Below are positions 49,754 to 58,432 of a DNA stretch of 64,000 nucleotides, in pieces. The notes beneath the pieces were generated by a model that made no database searches, was not told where the DNA came from, and saw only the letters and a program-made list of their open reading frames with translations. Both the position numbers and the translations under genes were made by a program. The number at the start of each line of letters is the position of its first letter. The first letter of the stretch is position 1. Source of the DNA: Chthonomonas sp. UBA2387 (lineage in GTDB: Bacteria > Armatimonadota > Fimbriimonadia > Fimbriimonadales > Fimbriimonadaceae); contig DDSP01000067.1 in assembly GCA_002343445.1 (NCBI GenBank), positions 21,559-85,558 of the forward strand. Direction: 5' to 3'.

Positions 49754-50590
49754 ATGGCCAGCCGACCTCCCCGCCTCCAGCGACTCTTGGCCCCCGATGG
49801 GCGATGCTTCGATGTCGCGATCGACCACGGCTTCTTCAACGAGCGCGGCTTCCTTTCGGGGATCGAGGACGCGGGGCGGGCCATCGCCACGGTCGCCTCG
49901 GCTCGGCCCGATGCCATCCAACTGCCTTTAGGCACCGCGCCGATCCTTCAAGCCTTGCCGATGGAACGGCGCCCCGCGCTGGTGCTTCGCACCGATGTGG
50001 CCAATGTGTACGGCTACCCCCTGCCGTTATCGCTGTTCTCCGAGTTGATCGCCGACCCGGTGGAGCAAGCCCTGCGCCTGGATGCTGCCTGCGTGGTGGT
50101 CAACCTGCTATCGCTCCCCGATCAGCCGAATCTGCACAAGGATTGCCTGCGAAACATCGCCACATTGCGCGCCGAATGCGACCGATTCGGGATGCCCTTG
50201 ATGGTCGAGCCGCTTGTGATGCGTCCCAACTCTGCCGGTGGCAGCTATCTGGTGGATGGAGACTTGAACAAGATCCTGCCGCTTGTTCGGCAAGCGGTCG
50301 AGATTGGCGCGGACGTGATCAAGGCCGACCCCTGCGACCACATCGAGGAGTACCACCGCGTGATCGAGGTGGCCAGCGGCGTGCCCGTGCTGGTGCGCGG
50401 CGGGGGCCGCGCCACCGACGAGGAGATCCTCGCCCGCACGCACGGCCTGATGCGGCAAGGGGCCTCGGGCATCGTTTACGGGCGCAACGTGATCCAGCAC
50501 CCCAACCCCGCCGGCATGACCCGCGCGTTGATGGCGATCGTCCACGACGAAGCCACGCCCGATGAGGCGGCAACCCATCTGGCACGTTGA
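49754..50590 (+). CDS. Class I aldolase, DeoC/FbaB/LacD family
   Basis: A 278-residue TIM-barrel aldolase: FDVAIDHGFFNERGF, PALVLRTDVANVYG, MPLMVEPLVM, EIGADVIKADPCDHIEEYHRV with the probable Schiff-base Lys, VPVLVRGGGRATDEEIL and GASGIVYGRNVIQHPNP. This is the FbaB/LsrF-type (fructose-bisphosphate or phospho-sugar) aldolase class; the substrate cannot be told. It is 12 bases after the biotinyl-domain gene, same strand, closing this four-gene operon. Confidence 0.85.
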   Translation: MASRPPRLQRLLAPDGRCFDVAIDHGFFNERGFLSGIEDAGRAIATVASARPDAIQLPLGTAPILQALPMERRPALVLRTDVANVYGYPLPLSLFSELIADPVEQALRLDAACVVVNLLSLPDQPNLHKDCLRNIATLRAECDRFGMPLMVEPLVMRPNSAGGSYLVDGDLNKILPLVRQAVEIGADVIKADPCDHIEEYHRVIEVASGVPVLVRGGGRATDEEILARTHGLMRQGASGIVYGRNVIQHPNPAGMTRALMAIVHDEATPDEAATHLAR

Positions 50591-50594
50591 CCTT

Positions 50595-50651
50595 TGGAGG
50601 GGCACACTCTGTTGTGCCCGATTCGTGGACCCGACGGAGCGGGTCCCTCCA
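50595..50651. repeat. Cruciform-like intergenic repeat, likely bidirectional terminator
   Basis: An outer stem TGGAGGG/CCCTCCA (50595-50601 with 50645-50651) encloses two inner hairpins, GGGCAC/GTGCCC (50600-50605 with 50614-50619) and GGACCC/GGGTCC (50627-50632 with 50641-50646), whose loops carry related CTCTGT/ACGGAG. It lies between the stops of two convergent genes. Confidence 0.6.
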
Positions 50652-50665
50652 GATGAGTCCTTCGC

Positions 50666-51226
50666 CTACTGCCCAGCCAGGCCCAGATCTTCCGCCCGAG
50701 CCGACAGCGCCGCGAGCATGTTGGCGATGTGCGTCTCCAGGTTCAGGCCGATGCCTTCCGCGCCGGCATAGACCTCGTCGCGGTGCACGCCCGCCGCGAA
50801 CGAGGGCTGTTTGAGCTTCTTGACCACGCTCTTCACCTCGACCTCCCGCACATCGCGCGAGGGGCGGACGTAGCTGCAGGCCGTGATGAATCCGGCCAGT
50901 TCGTCGCACGCGTACAGGTGCTTCTCCATGGGCGTGTCGCGCGAGATGGCCAATGCGTCGTTGTGCGAACCGATGGCCCGGATGATCGCGGGGTCCCAGC
51001 CCTCGGCCTCAAGCAGCCTCATGCCCCACGCCGGGTGGTCCTCGGGGTGCTTCTCGTAGTCGAAGTCGTGAAGCAGGCCGGTCACTCCCCACACATCGGC
51101 GTCTTCGCCCAGCCGCTCGGCGTACCAACGCATGGCTGCTTCGACGCACAGGCAATGGCGGCGCAGAGATTCGCTGTCGGTGTGTTGGCAGAGCAGTTGG
51201 AACGCTTCGTCCCGAGTGTTGGGCAT
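50666..51226 (-). CDS. HD-domain protein
   Basis: A 186-residue HD phosphohydrolase-type protein: [18 protein letters not shown] gives the first His, [15 protein letters not shown] the H-D pair plus further His residues, and [13 protein letters not shown] the later metal ligand. Reaction likely on a nucleotide or phosphate ester. Starts from the ATG before [11 protein letters not shown]. Downstream of an HxlR-like regulator on the same strand by 10 bases. Confidence 0.82.
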   Translation of the reverse strand: MPNTRDEAFQLLCQHTDSESLRRHCLCVEAAMRWYAERLGEDADVWGVTGLLHDFDYEKHPEDHPAWGMRLLEAEGWDPAIIRAIGSHNDALAISRDTPMEKHLYACDELAGFITACSYVRPSRDVREVEVKSVVKKLKQPSFAAGVHRDEVYAGAEGIGLNLETHIANMLAALSARAEDLGLAGQ

Positions 51227-51236
51227 GGCGAGGGTT

Positions 51237-51776
51237 TTACCCAAGCCCAAGGGCCAAGTCGTCCAGGGCTTCCAGCGGTGCGATCAGGCGTTCGGCGTCA
51301 GGCGTCAGGCCATAGAGCGTCCGGGGCGGGTAGTCCTCGACCACGGTCCGCGCGAGCACCCCATCGGCGACGAGGACCTTGAGCGTCATGCTGAGCGCGC
51401 GGTCGGTGGCGGGCAGGGCGTCGCGAAGCAGGGCGAACCCGTGATTGCCACGCGCCACCCACAACACGGTCTGAGGCGACCACTTGCGGAACAGCGAGCC
51501 CGTCCAGCCCCGTTCGCGGGCCAAGTCCCAGAGTTCCAGCGCCGCCGGAGCAACAAGCCGGCCGAGTTCGGTGAGCACGTATTCGGGACGCATGGGGTGG
51601 CCGTAGCCGGGGTTCGGGCGGCACAGTCCACGGGCGATGGCGTGGTCGAGCGATGCGCGCAGAGCGGGTTGCGTGCATCCCAGCCGGAACGCCAGCGACA
51701 CAAACTTGGCCCCGTCGGTGCGGCCGAGTTCGGCCAGCAGGGGGATCGTCCAGCGTCTCGCGGTCAACTTCTGCAT
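51237..51776 (-). CDS. HxlR-type regulator with two winged-helix halves
   Basis: A 179-residue protein in which two similar winged-helix domains are fused: [20 protein letters not shown]...VLTELGR (about residues 9-75) and [24 protein letters not shown]...[11 protein letters not shown] (about 96-170). HxlR regulators are normally one domain acting as dimers; a fused tandem would bind DNA as a monomer. The likely operator is the AT-rich region between it and the divergent glyoxalase-like gene (51800-51835). Confidence 0.72.
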   Translation of the reverse strand: MQKLTARRWTIPLLAELGRTDGAKFVSLAFRLGCTQPALRASLDHAIARGLCRPNPGYGHPMRPEYVLTELGRLVAPAALELWDLARERGWTGSLFRKWSPQTVLWVARGNHGFALLRDALPATDRALSMTLKVLVADGVLARTVVEDYPPRTLYGLTPDAERLIAPLEALDDLALGLG

Positions 51777-51789
51777 TTTCGATTCGCCA

Positions 51790-51850
51790 TCGTGGCAATC
51801 CGTGGATATATTCGCTATACTTATTATGTCACATACCCACTCCAGCGAGG
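51790..51850 (+). promoter_or_regulatory. Divergent promoter of glyoxalase-like gene and HxlR-type regulator
   Basis: The stretch holds ATATATTCGCTATACTTATTA, with TATACT as a -10 box for the plus-strand gene and, on the other strand, a mirror A/T-rich block. The regulator gene starts 100 bases upstream on the other strand, so it may control both. Confidence 0.4.
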
Positions 51851-51876
51851 GTGGGAACAGGAGAAAAGCACAGACA

Positions 51877-52251
51877 ATGGCACACCCCTACGAATTCGAC
51901 GGTGGACTGGTGGTCTCGATCCCGGTCAAGGACATCAAGGCTTCGATCGCCTGGTACGGCGAGATGCTAGGCTTCGAGCTCGACTACCTCATGGAAGACT
52001 GGGGCTGGGCGGAACTGAAGTCTTCCGTCGCCCGCGTGAGCGTCGGCCTCTCGCAGGTGGAGACGCCGAAAGTGGGCGAGATGACCCCGGTGTTCGGCGT
52101 GAAGGACATCGAGGCGTCGTTCGCCTTCCTCCAGTCGAAGGGCGTGCGGACGGACGGCGCGATCCGCGATCTGGGGATGGTCAAGCTGTTGACGTTCTAC
52201 GATCCGGACGGCAATGTGCTGATGCACTACCAGTCCATGCAGCCGGCCTAG
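51877..52251 (+). CDS. Glyoxalase/bleomycin-resistance family protein
   Basis: A 124-residue VOC-fold protein: VVSIPVKDIKASIAWYGEMLGFELDY and the second half VFGVKDIEASFAFLQSKGVRTDGAIRD, ending FYDPDGNVLMHYQ. Usual metal sites are partly changed (Ile/Val at the first His position, Tyr/His at the last), so the reaction is uncertain. GGAGAAA ribosome site 10 bases before the ATG. Divergent from the HxlR-type regulator. Confidence 0.82.
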   Translation: MAHPYEFDGGLVVSIPVKDIKASIAWYGEMLGFELDYLMEDWGWAELKSSVARVSVGLSQVETPKVGEMTPVFGVKDIEASFAFLQSKGVRTDGAIRDLGMVKLLTFYDPDGNVLMHYQSMQPA

Positions 52252-52293
52252 GGCTGTTCGGTGAGGAGCGGTGGTGTCGGACCCCGACGTGGA

Positions 52294-52315
52294 GGGGCAT
52301 GCTCCGTCATGCCCC
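52294..52315. repeat. Intergenic hairpin, same type as 50595-50651
   Basis: GGGGCATG/CATGCCCC (52294-52301 with 52308-52315) around CTCCGT, preceded by GGA. It shares the GGAGGGGCA and CTCCGT parts with the element at 50595, suggesting a small repeat family. It lies in the 213-base gap before purA. Confidence 0.5.
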
Positions 52316-52464
52316 CGCCTCGCTCAGGACCGACCGGCCAAACGTACGTCCGAACGGGGCACTGCTCAAGGTCCCGCCCAAAGCCGAGTATCCGGGCGGC
52401 TCGGGTAACATCACGGCCGTGCCCGCTCCTTGCGGGCGCGATTCGTTTTAGGAACCTGAAAACC

Positions 52465-53760
52465 ATGCCAACCCTGGTGATCGTCGGTGCCCAATGGGGC
52501 GATGAGGCGAAAGGCAAACTCGTGGACGCGCTCGGCGACGAAGCCGACGTCGTCGTCCGTTACAGCGGCGGCAACAACGCCGGACACACCGTCATCGTCG
52601 GCGACGAAGAGTTCCGATTCCATCTGCTGCCCGCCGGAATCCTCCACGAGCACGTCACGGCCATCCTCGGCAGCGGCATGGTCGTGTGCCCGAAGGGCCT
52701 GCTGGAAGAACTCGACCGCACGCGCGCGGCTCGGCCGAACCTGGGCACCCTGCGCATCAGCGCCGGGGCGCACGTCGTGTTCCCGTGGCACCGCATGCTC
52801 GACCGGCTGGAGGAAGAGGCGCGGGGCGAGAACAAGATCGGCACGACGTCGCGCGGCATCGGCCCCGCCTACCAAGACAAGGTGGCGCGGTTCGGCATCC
52901 GCATGGGCGAGTTCGTCCACCCAGACCTGATGCCCAAGCGGCTGCGCGAGGTCTTGGACGTCAAGAACCGCCTGCTCGCCCTGATGAGCGACGGCGCCGA
53001 GAGCCTGGACTTCGACGAGGTCTACCACGAGTACCGCACCTACGCCGACCGGCTGCGGCCGTTCGTCGGCGATACCGAAATCGTGGTGCAGGATGCCGTG
53101 GCGCGCGGCGACCGAGTGCTGTTCGAAGGCGCGCAAGGCGCGTTGCTCGACCTGGATTCGGGCACCTACCCCTACGTGACCAGCAGCCACCCCGTGGCGG
53201 GCGGCGCGTGTTTGGGCACCGGAATCGGGCCCCGCGACATCCACTCCGTGCTCGGCGTGTGCAAGGCCTATGCTACGCGCGTCGGCACCGGCCCCTTCCC
53301 CACCGAACTCGACAACGAGTTGGGTGACGAACTCCGCCGCGTGGGCAAGGAGTACGGGACCACGACCGGCCGAGGCCGGCGTTGCGGCTGGCTGGACCTG
53401 GTGGCCCTGCGACAGAGCTGCCGTCTGAACTCGCTCAGCGGACTGGTGGTCACGCGGCTCGACGTGCTTTCGGGGTTCGACCCGTTGCAGGTCTGCGTGG
53501 CGTACCGGCGCGGCGCCGAGACGATCCGCCACTTGCCCACGAACACGTGGGAGATCGGCGAACTCGCGCCCGTGTACGAGACCGTGCCCGGCTGGCCCGA
53601 GGACCTCACGGGTGCGCGGAAGTTTGAGGACCTGCCCGAAACCGCCCGCGCCTACCTGTGGATGATCGAGGAGTACACCGAGACGCCCGTCGCGATCCTC
53701 AGCATCGGCCCGGACCGCGAGCAGACGATCGTGCTGCGCCCAGACTTGATCTGGGGCTGA
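52465..53760 (+). CDS. purA: Adenylosuccinate synthetase
   Basis: A 431-residue PurA that makes adenylosuccinate from IMP and Asp with GTP. Family blocks: YSGGNNAGHTVIV, HLLPAGILH, GTTSRGIGPAYQDKV, VLFEGAQGALLDLDSGTYPYVTSS, GPFPTELDNE, TTGRGRRCGWLDL. The first loop reads WGDEAKGK where nearly all PurA have WGDEGKGK; the change is at a Gly of the GTP-binding loop. Length is normal. The upstream gap contains a repeat hairpin and no clear promoter. Confidence 0.95.
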   Translation: MPTLVIVGAQWGDEAKGKLVDALGDEADVVVRYSGGNNAGHTVIVGDEEFRFHLLPAGILHEHVTAILGSGMVVCPKGLLEELDRTRAARPNLGTLRISAGAHVVFPWHRMLDRLEEEARGENKIGTTSRGIGPAYQDKVARFGIRMGEFVHPDLMPKRLREVLDVKNRLLALMSDGAESLDFDEVYHEYRTYADRLRPFVGDTEIVVQDAVARGDRVLFEGAQGALLDLDSGTYPYVTSSHPVAGGACLGTGIGPRDIHSVLGVCKAYATRVGTGPFPTELDNELGDELRRVGKEYGTTTGRGRRCGWLDLVALRQSCRLNSLSGLVVTRLDVLSGFDPLQVCVAYRRGAETIRHLPTNTWEIGELAPVYETVPGWPEDLTGARKFEDLPETARAYLWMIEEYTETPVAILSIGPDREQTIVLRPDLIWG

Positions 53761-53771
53761 CGAGCCTGCGC

Positions 53772-53777
53772 TAGAAT
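53772..53777 (+). promoter_or_regulatory. -10 box of a leaderless promoter
   Basis: TAGAAT ends 7 bases before the ATG at 53785. Confidence 0.55.
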
Positions 53778-53784
53778 GAGCGCC

Positions 53785-54789
53785 ATGGTTCCCTTGGTCG
53801 CAGCCGTCGCCCTTCTGCAGCCGATGGCCGATCGGCACAGCGTGACCATCCTGCCCGAGGCGTGGGAGCGCAAGCCCTTAGCCGATGGGCGCGTAGAGTT
53901 CACGCAGTCGGTTTCGCGCGCCTTCGATCAAGCCATCCTCAGCTGGAACTTGGAGTCGGGCTGGGCGAGCGCCGACTACAGCCTGACCGCCTTTGGCGAC
54001 GGGTGGCGTTCGGCAGACTACCGCTGGGGCACGTGGTTCGCCGGTGGAGGCAGCGTGAGCGTCAAGGGCCAACCCGACGACCACGGCCGGGTGGACACCG
54101 ACACGCTGGTGCTGCGGCGTCCGGCCGGCGGGCTCACGGTTCGCGTGGTCGCAACGCCCCGTTCGCGCTCGAGCGTTCCCAGTTCGCCTGGATTGGTGGC
54201 GGTCGCTCTGAGTCTGATGTCTCGGCACGAGCGTGCCGCTGCACCGTTCGGAGGCGTCGCCCGCGTGATCGAGGTGCCTCGGCGCGCGCAGATGGCCTAT
54301 CCCAATGGCGGCGTGCTGTGCAGCCCGACGGCGACGAGCATGGTGCTCGGCCATTGGGCCCGCGTGCTCCGCACTCCCTTTGTCGACCGCGACATGCCGC
54401 TGGTGCAGCGGGGCGTCTACGATGCCGTATACCGCGGCTGCGGCAACTGGTCCTTCAATGCCGCGTACGCGGGGTCGGTGCCGGGGATGCATGCGGTGGT
54501 GGGCCGGTTCAACGACTTGGCCGATCTGGAGCGCTGCATCGCGGCGGGTTTCCCGGTGGTGTGCTCGATCAGCAACACCGTGGTCAAGGGTCAGCCCCCC
54601 GAGCCCAACGATGGGCACTTGGTGGTGTTGGTGGGGTTCGACGAGAGCGGTCGGCCGGTGTTCAACGACCCCGGTCGGAACGTGGTGCGCATGACCTACG
54701 AACGGGAGAACTTCCGCAAGGCTTGGGCGACGAGCGACAACACGGTGTACTTGATCTGGCCCATCGGCTACACGCCGCCTTGGCTCTGA
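53785..54789 (+). CDS. Exported C39-like cysteine peptidase
   Basis: A 334-residue protein with a short hydrophobic N-terminus (MVPLVAAVALLQPMA, probable signal), a beta-rich N-terminal domain (about 20-140) and a peptidase_C39_2 domain with the Cys in GGVLCSPTATSMVLGHW (about Cys173), the catalytic His in DGHLVVLVGFD and a following Asp/Asn in FNDPG. Such exported C39-like enzymes occur in Armatimonadota and Actinobacteria; substrates are unknown. The last 22 bases overlap the convergent hepT gene. Confidence 0.78.
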   Translation: MVPLVAAVALLQPMADRHSVTILPEAWERKPLADGRVEFTQSVSRAFDQAILSWNLESGWASADYSLTAFGDGWRSADYRWGTWFAGGGSVSVKGQPDDHGRVDTDTLVLRRPAGGLTVRVVATPRSRSSVPSSPGLVAVALSLMSRHERAAAPFGGVARVIEVPRRAQMAYPNGGVLCSPTATSMVLGHWARVLRTPFVDRDMPLVQRGVYDAVYRGCGNWSFNAAYAGSVPGMHAVVGRFNDLADLERCIAAGFPVVCSISNTVVKGQPPEPNDGHLVVLVGFDESGRPVFNDPGRNVVRMTYERENFRKAWATSDNTVYLIWPIGYTPPWL

Positions 54790-55154
54790 AGTCCCTTCAC
54801 GGCAGCCTCCAACAAGGGCAGGTGCTGATTGGCGATGCGATCCACCAGGTCCAGCGCCATCTCGGGCCTGTAGGTGTGCGCGAGCAAGTTGCGGTCCTCG
54901 AACATCTCGGCCCAGAGTTCTGCCACGTCCGACGGTACGAGACCCGCTTGAAGTGACGCTTGTAGCACCAAGCGCGGGCCGCGTTGAGTGAATCCGAGTT
55001 CGGTCGTGCGTTGTTGGAGCGCCTTCCACGCCAGCTCGACTGCCGTGCCGAAACCCTGAAGCACGCCGGCAACGTCGCGCTTGGTTTCTACGGGCTCGCT
55101 GACGAACTCGCGGAGCGAGCCGACCGCGGTGGCGAACTTCTCAAGAGCCGTCAT
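54768..55154 (-). CDS. hepT: HepT-like HEPN toxin
   Basis: A 128-residue HEPN protein of the HI0074 family. The HEPN ribonuclease motif R-x4-H-x-Y is exact: RNLLAHTY (Arg88, His93, Tyr95). In the MntA/HepT pairs studied elsewhere, this Tyr is modified with AMP by MntA, which silences the RNase. Here the antitoxin lies directly upstream and overlaps by 4 bases (ATGA). The 3' end overlaps the convergent peptidase gene by 22 bases. Confidence 0.85.
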   Translation of the reverse strand: MTALEKFATAVGSLREFVSEPVETKRDVAGVLQGFGTAVELAWKALQQRTTELGFTQRGPRLVLQASLQAGLVPSDVAELWAEMFEDRNLLAHTYRPEMALDLVDRIANQHLPLLEAAVKGLQSQGGV

Positions 55155-55441
55155 CGTTCATACACCACCTTTCCGTCGCGCTCGATCGCGGCCCGCAACT
55201 CGGGAGACACGGCCTCGATCCGCACGACGTCGAGCTCGAACAGGCTTGGCGGCTCGTACGCCATGTCGGCAGCGAACTCGTGCCACGCACCCAGATTCCG
55301 CACGCCGTAGAACGCGAGATCGAAGTCGCTCACCGGGTGGTTGTCGCCGCGCGCACGTGAGCCGTACAGCACGACCTTCTCGGGCTCGCACTCGCGTACG
55401 GCCCTCGAAATGGCTCTTTGGATGGAGCGCGGGAGTTCCAC
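55151..55441 (-). CDS. mntA: MntA-like nucleotidyltransferase antitoxin
   Basis: A 96-residue minimal nucleotidyltransferase with the G-S-x10-D-x-D motif in full: GSRARGDNHPVSDFD (Gly27-Ser28, Asp39, Asp41). A third acidic residue lies in ELDVVRIE. It should transfer AMP to the HepT Tyr. It forms a toxin-antitoxin module with the downstream gene; adjacent regions are ordinary chromosomal genes. Confidence 0.87.
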   Translation of the reverse strand: MELPRSIQRAISRAVRECEPEKVVLYGSRARGDNHPVSDFDLAFYGVRNLGAWHEFAADMAYEPPSLFELDVVRIEAVSPELRAAIERDGKVVYER

Positions 55442-55523
55442 CGGGTCCTCATCCTACCCACCGGAGACGGCACCAAGGGGGCGGCCCCGGGCCCGCGCCG
55501 CCGCGCCATAATAGGTCCTTCCC

Positions 55524-57725
55524 ATGCCCGTCTCTTTCGATCTCGCGTCCCTGAACGAAGCCCAACGCGAGGCGGTCGAGTGGCCGGGTGGCCCGATGCT
55601 CATCTTTGCGGGAGCGGGATCGGGCAAGACCCGCGTCATCACCTGCCGCATCGCCCGGTTGCTCGAAGAGGGCGTCTACCCCTCGCGGATCTTGGCCGTA
55701 ACGTTCACCAACAAGGCGGCCAAGGAGATGCGCGAGCGCGTCGAGGCGATGGTTGAGGGTTCGGTCAAGCACATGTGGATCGGCACGTTCCATGCCATCT
55801 GCGGGCGAATCCTGCGCATGGATGGATCGGCCATTGGGCTCGACCGCAACTTCGTCGTCTACGACGACGGCGACCAGATGAGCCTGGTCAAAGACATCCT
55901 CAAGCGGATGAACGTGGACGACAAGAGCGTTCAGCCGCGGGCCTTGCTCTCCGAAATCAGCAGCGCCAAAGAGAAGTTGCTCTCGCCCGAGCAGTACCGC
56001 GAACGCGCGGCGGGCTTCTTCGAACGCATCGCGGCAGACGTCTACAAGAGCTACGACGCCGCACTCCGACGCGCCAACGCCCTCGACTTCGACGACATGC
56101 TCTCCATGGCCGTGCGCCTGTTCCGCGAACGCGAAGACGTGCGCGAGAAGTACCAAGAGCGCTTCCTGCACGTCCTGGTGGACGAGTATCAAGACGTCAA
56201 CTTGGCCCAATACAAACTGGTCAGCTACCTGGGCGGCAAGCACCGGAACATCGTGGTGGTGGGCGACGACGACCAGTCCATCTACGCCTGGCGCGGCGCC
56301 GACGTGCAACTCATCCTCAAGTTCGGCAGCGATTACCCGGACGCCAAGGTCATCAAGCTCCAGCAAAACTACCGCTCGACCCAGGTGATCCTCGACGCCG
56401 CCCACGAAGTCATCCGGAACAACCGGTCGCGGGCAGACAAGCGGCTGTGGACCGACCAGAAGGGAGGCGCGGCACTGACGCTCACCGAAGCGGGAACCGA
56501 GCAGGACGAAGCCATGATCGTCGCGGACGCCATCACGCGGGACGTCAACGCCGGGCGGCGCAAGTGGAGCGATTTCGCCGTCCTGTACCGCACCAACGCC
56601 CAGAGCCGAGCGTTCGAAGACGCCTTCCTCATGCTCCGCATTCCGCACGTGCTGGTCGGGGGCATCCGATTCTACGAGCGCAAGGAGGTCAAGGACATGA
56701 TCGCCTACCTGCGGCTGGTCGCGAACCCCATGGACGATGCTTCGTTCCGGCGCGTGGTCAACGTGCCCGCTCGCGGGCTTGGCAACACGTCCGTCGCATT
56801 GATCGAGCGTGTCGCCAACGCCTCGAGCACATCGCTGTTCCAAGCCTCGGCGACCCAAGACGTACAGGCCGAGTTGGCCAAGAAAGCCGCCGGAGCGCTG
56901 CGCGCCTTCGTCTCGGTGATCGAAGACGCGCGTCATTTGGCCGAAGACGGCAAGGTCGCTCCGGTGCTCCGGCACCTGATGCTGCACTCGGGCTACTTGG
57001 ATTCCCTACGCGCCGACGAGTCGCGCGAAGGCGTCAGCCGCTTGGAGAACATGCAGGAGTTCGTCAACGTGGCCACCAACTACGACCAAGACGAAGAGCC
57101 GAGCCTGACCCAGTTCTTGGAGAACCTCGCCCTCAGCGCCGACACCGATGCCTTGAACCAAACGGGCAATGCCGTGACGCTGATGACGCTGCACTCGGCG
57201 AAGGGCCTCGAGTATCCCGTGGTCTTCCTGTGCGGCTTGGAAGAAGGCGTGTTCCCGCACTCGAGGTCGCTCAACTCCGATTCGGCCATCGAGGAGGAGC
57301 GGCGGCTTTGCTACGTGGGCATGACGCGAGCCCAAGAAGAACTTCATCTCACCCACGCCCACCGCCGAGCGCTGTTCGGGCAGCCTTCGTTCAACCTGCG
57401 GTCTCGGTTCGTGGACGAAGTCCCTGACGAGCTGTTTGCCACGCGCAAGAGCCGTAGACCCGAGTACACGTTGCGCTCCGAGCGGCCCGATCGCTTCGAG
57501 CCCATCGCGGCGACCCGACCCGCCGCGCCTCGTCCCCCCGTCCAATCGACTTCTTGGACGCCGCCTTTCGAAGTGGGCGCCCGGGTGCGTCACGCCAAGT
57601 TCGGGTTGGGCGTGGTCATCGCGTGCAATCCGATCCAGAAGGACGCCGAGGTCACCGTAGCCTTCCCAGGCGCGATCGGCGTCAAGAAACTGGTTCAAAG
57701 TCTGGCCAAACTCGAGGTGGCATGA
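55524..57725 (+). CDS. pcrA: UvrD/PcrA-type DNA helicase
   Basis: A 733-residue SF1A helicase with all motifs: Q-motif LNEAQREAV, I AGAGSGKT (29-36), Ia TFTNKAAKEMRERV, II VDEYQDVN, III GDDDQSIYAWRGA, IV QNYRS, V TLHSAKGLEYPVVFL, VI RLCYVGMTRAQEEL. It moves 3' to 5' in repair and replication restart. The C-terminal region contains VRHAKFGLGVVIAC, the UvrD tudor-like tail. It overlaps the lipoprotein gene by ATGA. Confidence 0.95.
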   Translation: MPVSFDLASLNEAQREAVEWPGGPMLIFAGAGSGKTRVITCRIARLLEEGVYPSRILAVTFTNKAAKEMRERVEAMVEGSVKHMWIGTFHAICGRILRMDGSAIGLDRNFVVYDDGDQMSLVKDILKRMNVDDKSVQPRALLSEISSAKEKLLSPEQYRERAAGFFERIAADVYKSYDAALRRANALDFDDMLSMAVRLFREREDVREKYQERFLHVLVDEYQDVNLAQYKLVSYLGGKHRNIVVVGDDDQSIYAWRGADVQLILKFGSDYPDAKVIKLQQNYRSTQVILDAAHEVIRNNRSRADKRLWTDQKGGAALTLTEAGTEQDEAMIVADAITRDVNAGRRKWSDFAVLYRTNAQSRAFEDAFLMLRIPHVLVGGIRFYERKEVKDMIAYLRLVANPMDDASFRRVVNVPARGLGNTSVALIERVANASSTSLFQASATQDVQAELAKKAAGALRAFVSVIEDARHLAEDGKVAPVLRHLMLHSGYLDSLRADESREGVSRLENMQEFVNVATNYDQDEEPSLTQFLENLALSADTDALNQTGNAVTLMTLHSAKGLEYPVVFLCGLEEGVFPHSRSLNSDSAIEEERRLCYVGMTRAQEELHLTHAHRRALFGQPSFNLRSRFVDEVPDELFATRKSRRPEYTLRSERPDRFEPIAATRPAAPRPPVQSTSWTPPFEVGARVRHAKFGLGVVIACNPIQKDAEVTVAFPGAIGVKKLVQSLAKLEVA

Positions 57726-58270
57726 AGCGCATCGGCATTCTCGCGGCCTTGGTCTTGTTCGGCGGGTGCGCCAAAACTCCCCACGTATTCCCCTTGAAGA
57801 AGGGCTGGTCGGCCACCTACGAAGTGACCGGCGCGTTCTTTCCGCAGGTTGAGGAGATCGAAGTGCTCCGGGCTTCCACCGTTGCGGGTGTGCCCGGCTG
57901 GGTGCTCGGCGGAGCACTGGGCGAGTCGCGTGTGGCCTGGAAGGACGGGGTGCTGGTGGCCGAGCAGTTGGCCGGAACGTGGTACGCGCCGCCGCTGCCG
58001 ATCCTGCGGTCTGCGAGCGGCGACGAAGAGTGGCGGGGCGTGGCGGTGACCCTCGGACAGGCCAAGGCGATCAGCGGTACGTTCGTCCAGCGCGAGGAAA
58101 AGGTCGAGTTCGCCGACAGGAAGACCCAGTCCACCCATGTGGTGCTGGACCTGTCCGAGCCGGGGGCGAAGATCGAGATTCAGATTTGGTACGTCAAAGG
58201 GATGGGTCCGATCCGGTGGGAGCATCGGCGCAACACCGCACTCGTCCAAAAAGCCGTCATATTGCGTTGA
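57722..58270 (+). CDS. Small lipoprotein of unknown function
   Basis: A 182-residue protein with a lipoprotein signal (MKRIGILAALVLFGGCAK; lipobox LFGGC, Cys16). The mature part is strand-rich (WSATYEVTGAFF, STHVVLDLSEPGAKIEIQIWYVKGMGPIRWEH), in a DUF-like beta-roll of unclear kind. Its start overlaps the helicase stop, so it is co-transcribed with it. Confidence 0.7.
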   Translation: MKRIGILAALVLFGGCAKTPHVFPLKKGWSATYEVTGAFFPQVEEIEVLRASTVAGVPGWVLGGALGESRVAWKDGVLVAEQLAGTWYAPPLPILRSASGDEEWRGVAVTLGQAKAISGTFVQREEKVEFADRKTQSTHVVLDLSEPGAKIEIQIWYVKGMGPIRWEHRRNTALVQKAVILR

Positions 58271-58432
58271 ACAGAGCAAGTATCAGCGCGACGAATCATT
58301 CTATATTTTGAAGGAAAGATTGGTTGGTCCCAGAGCCGTAGATCAAGACCCAATCCATACGGTTTAGTAGACGTCAGATCAATCGGAGCCAAGCGCGTCG
58401 CACCGGCTCCGAGAACGGAGATCGAACACAAC

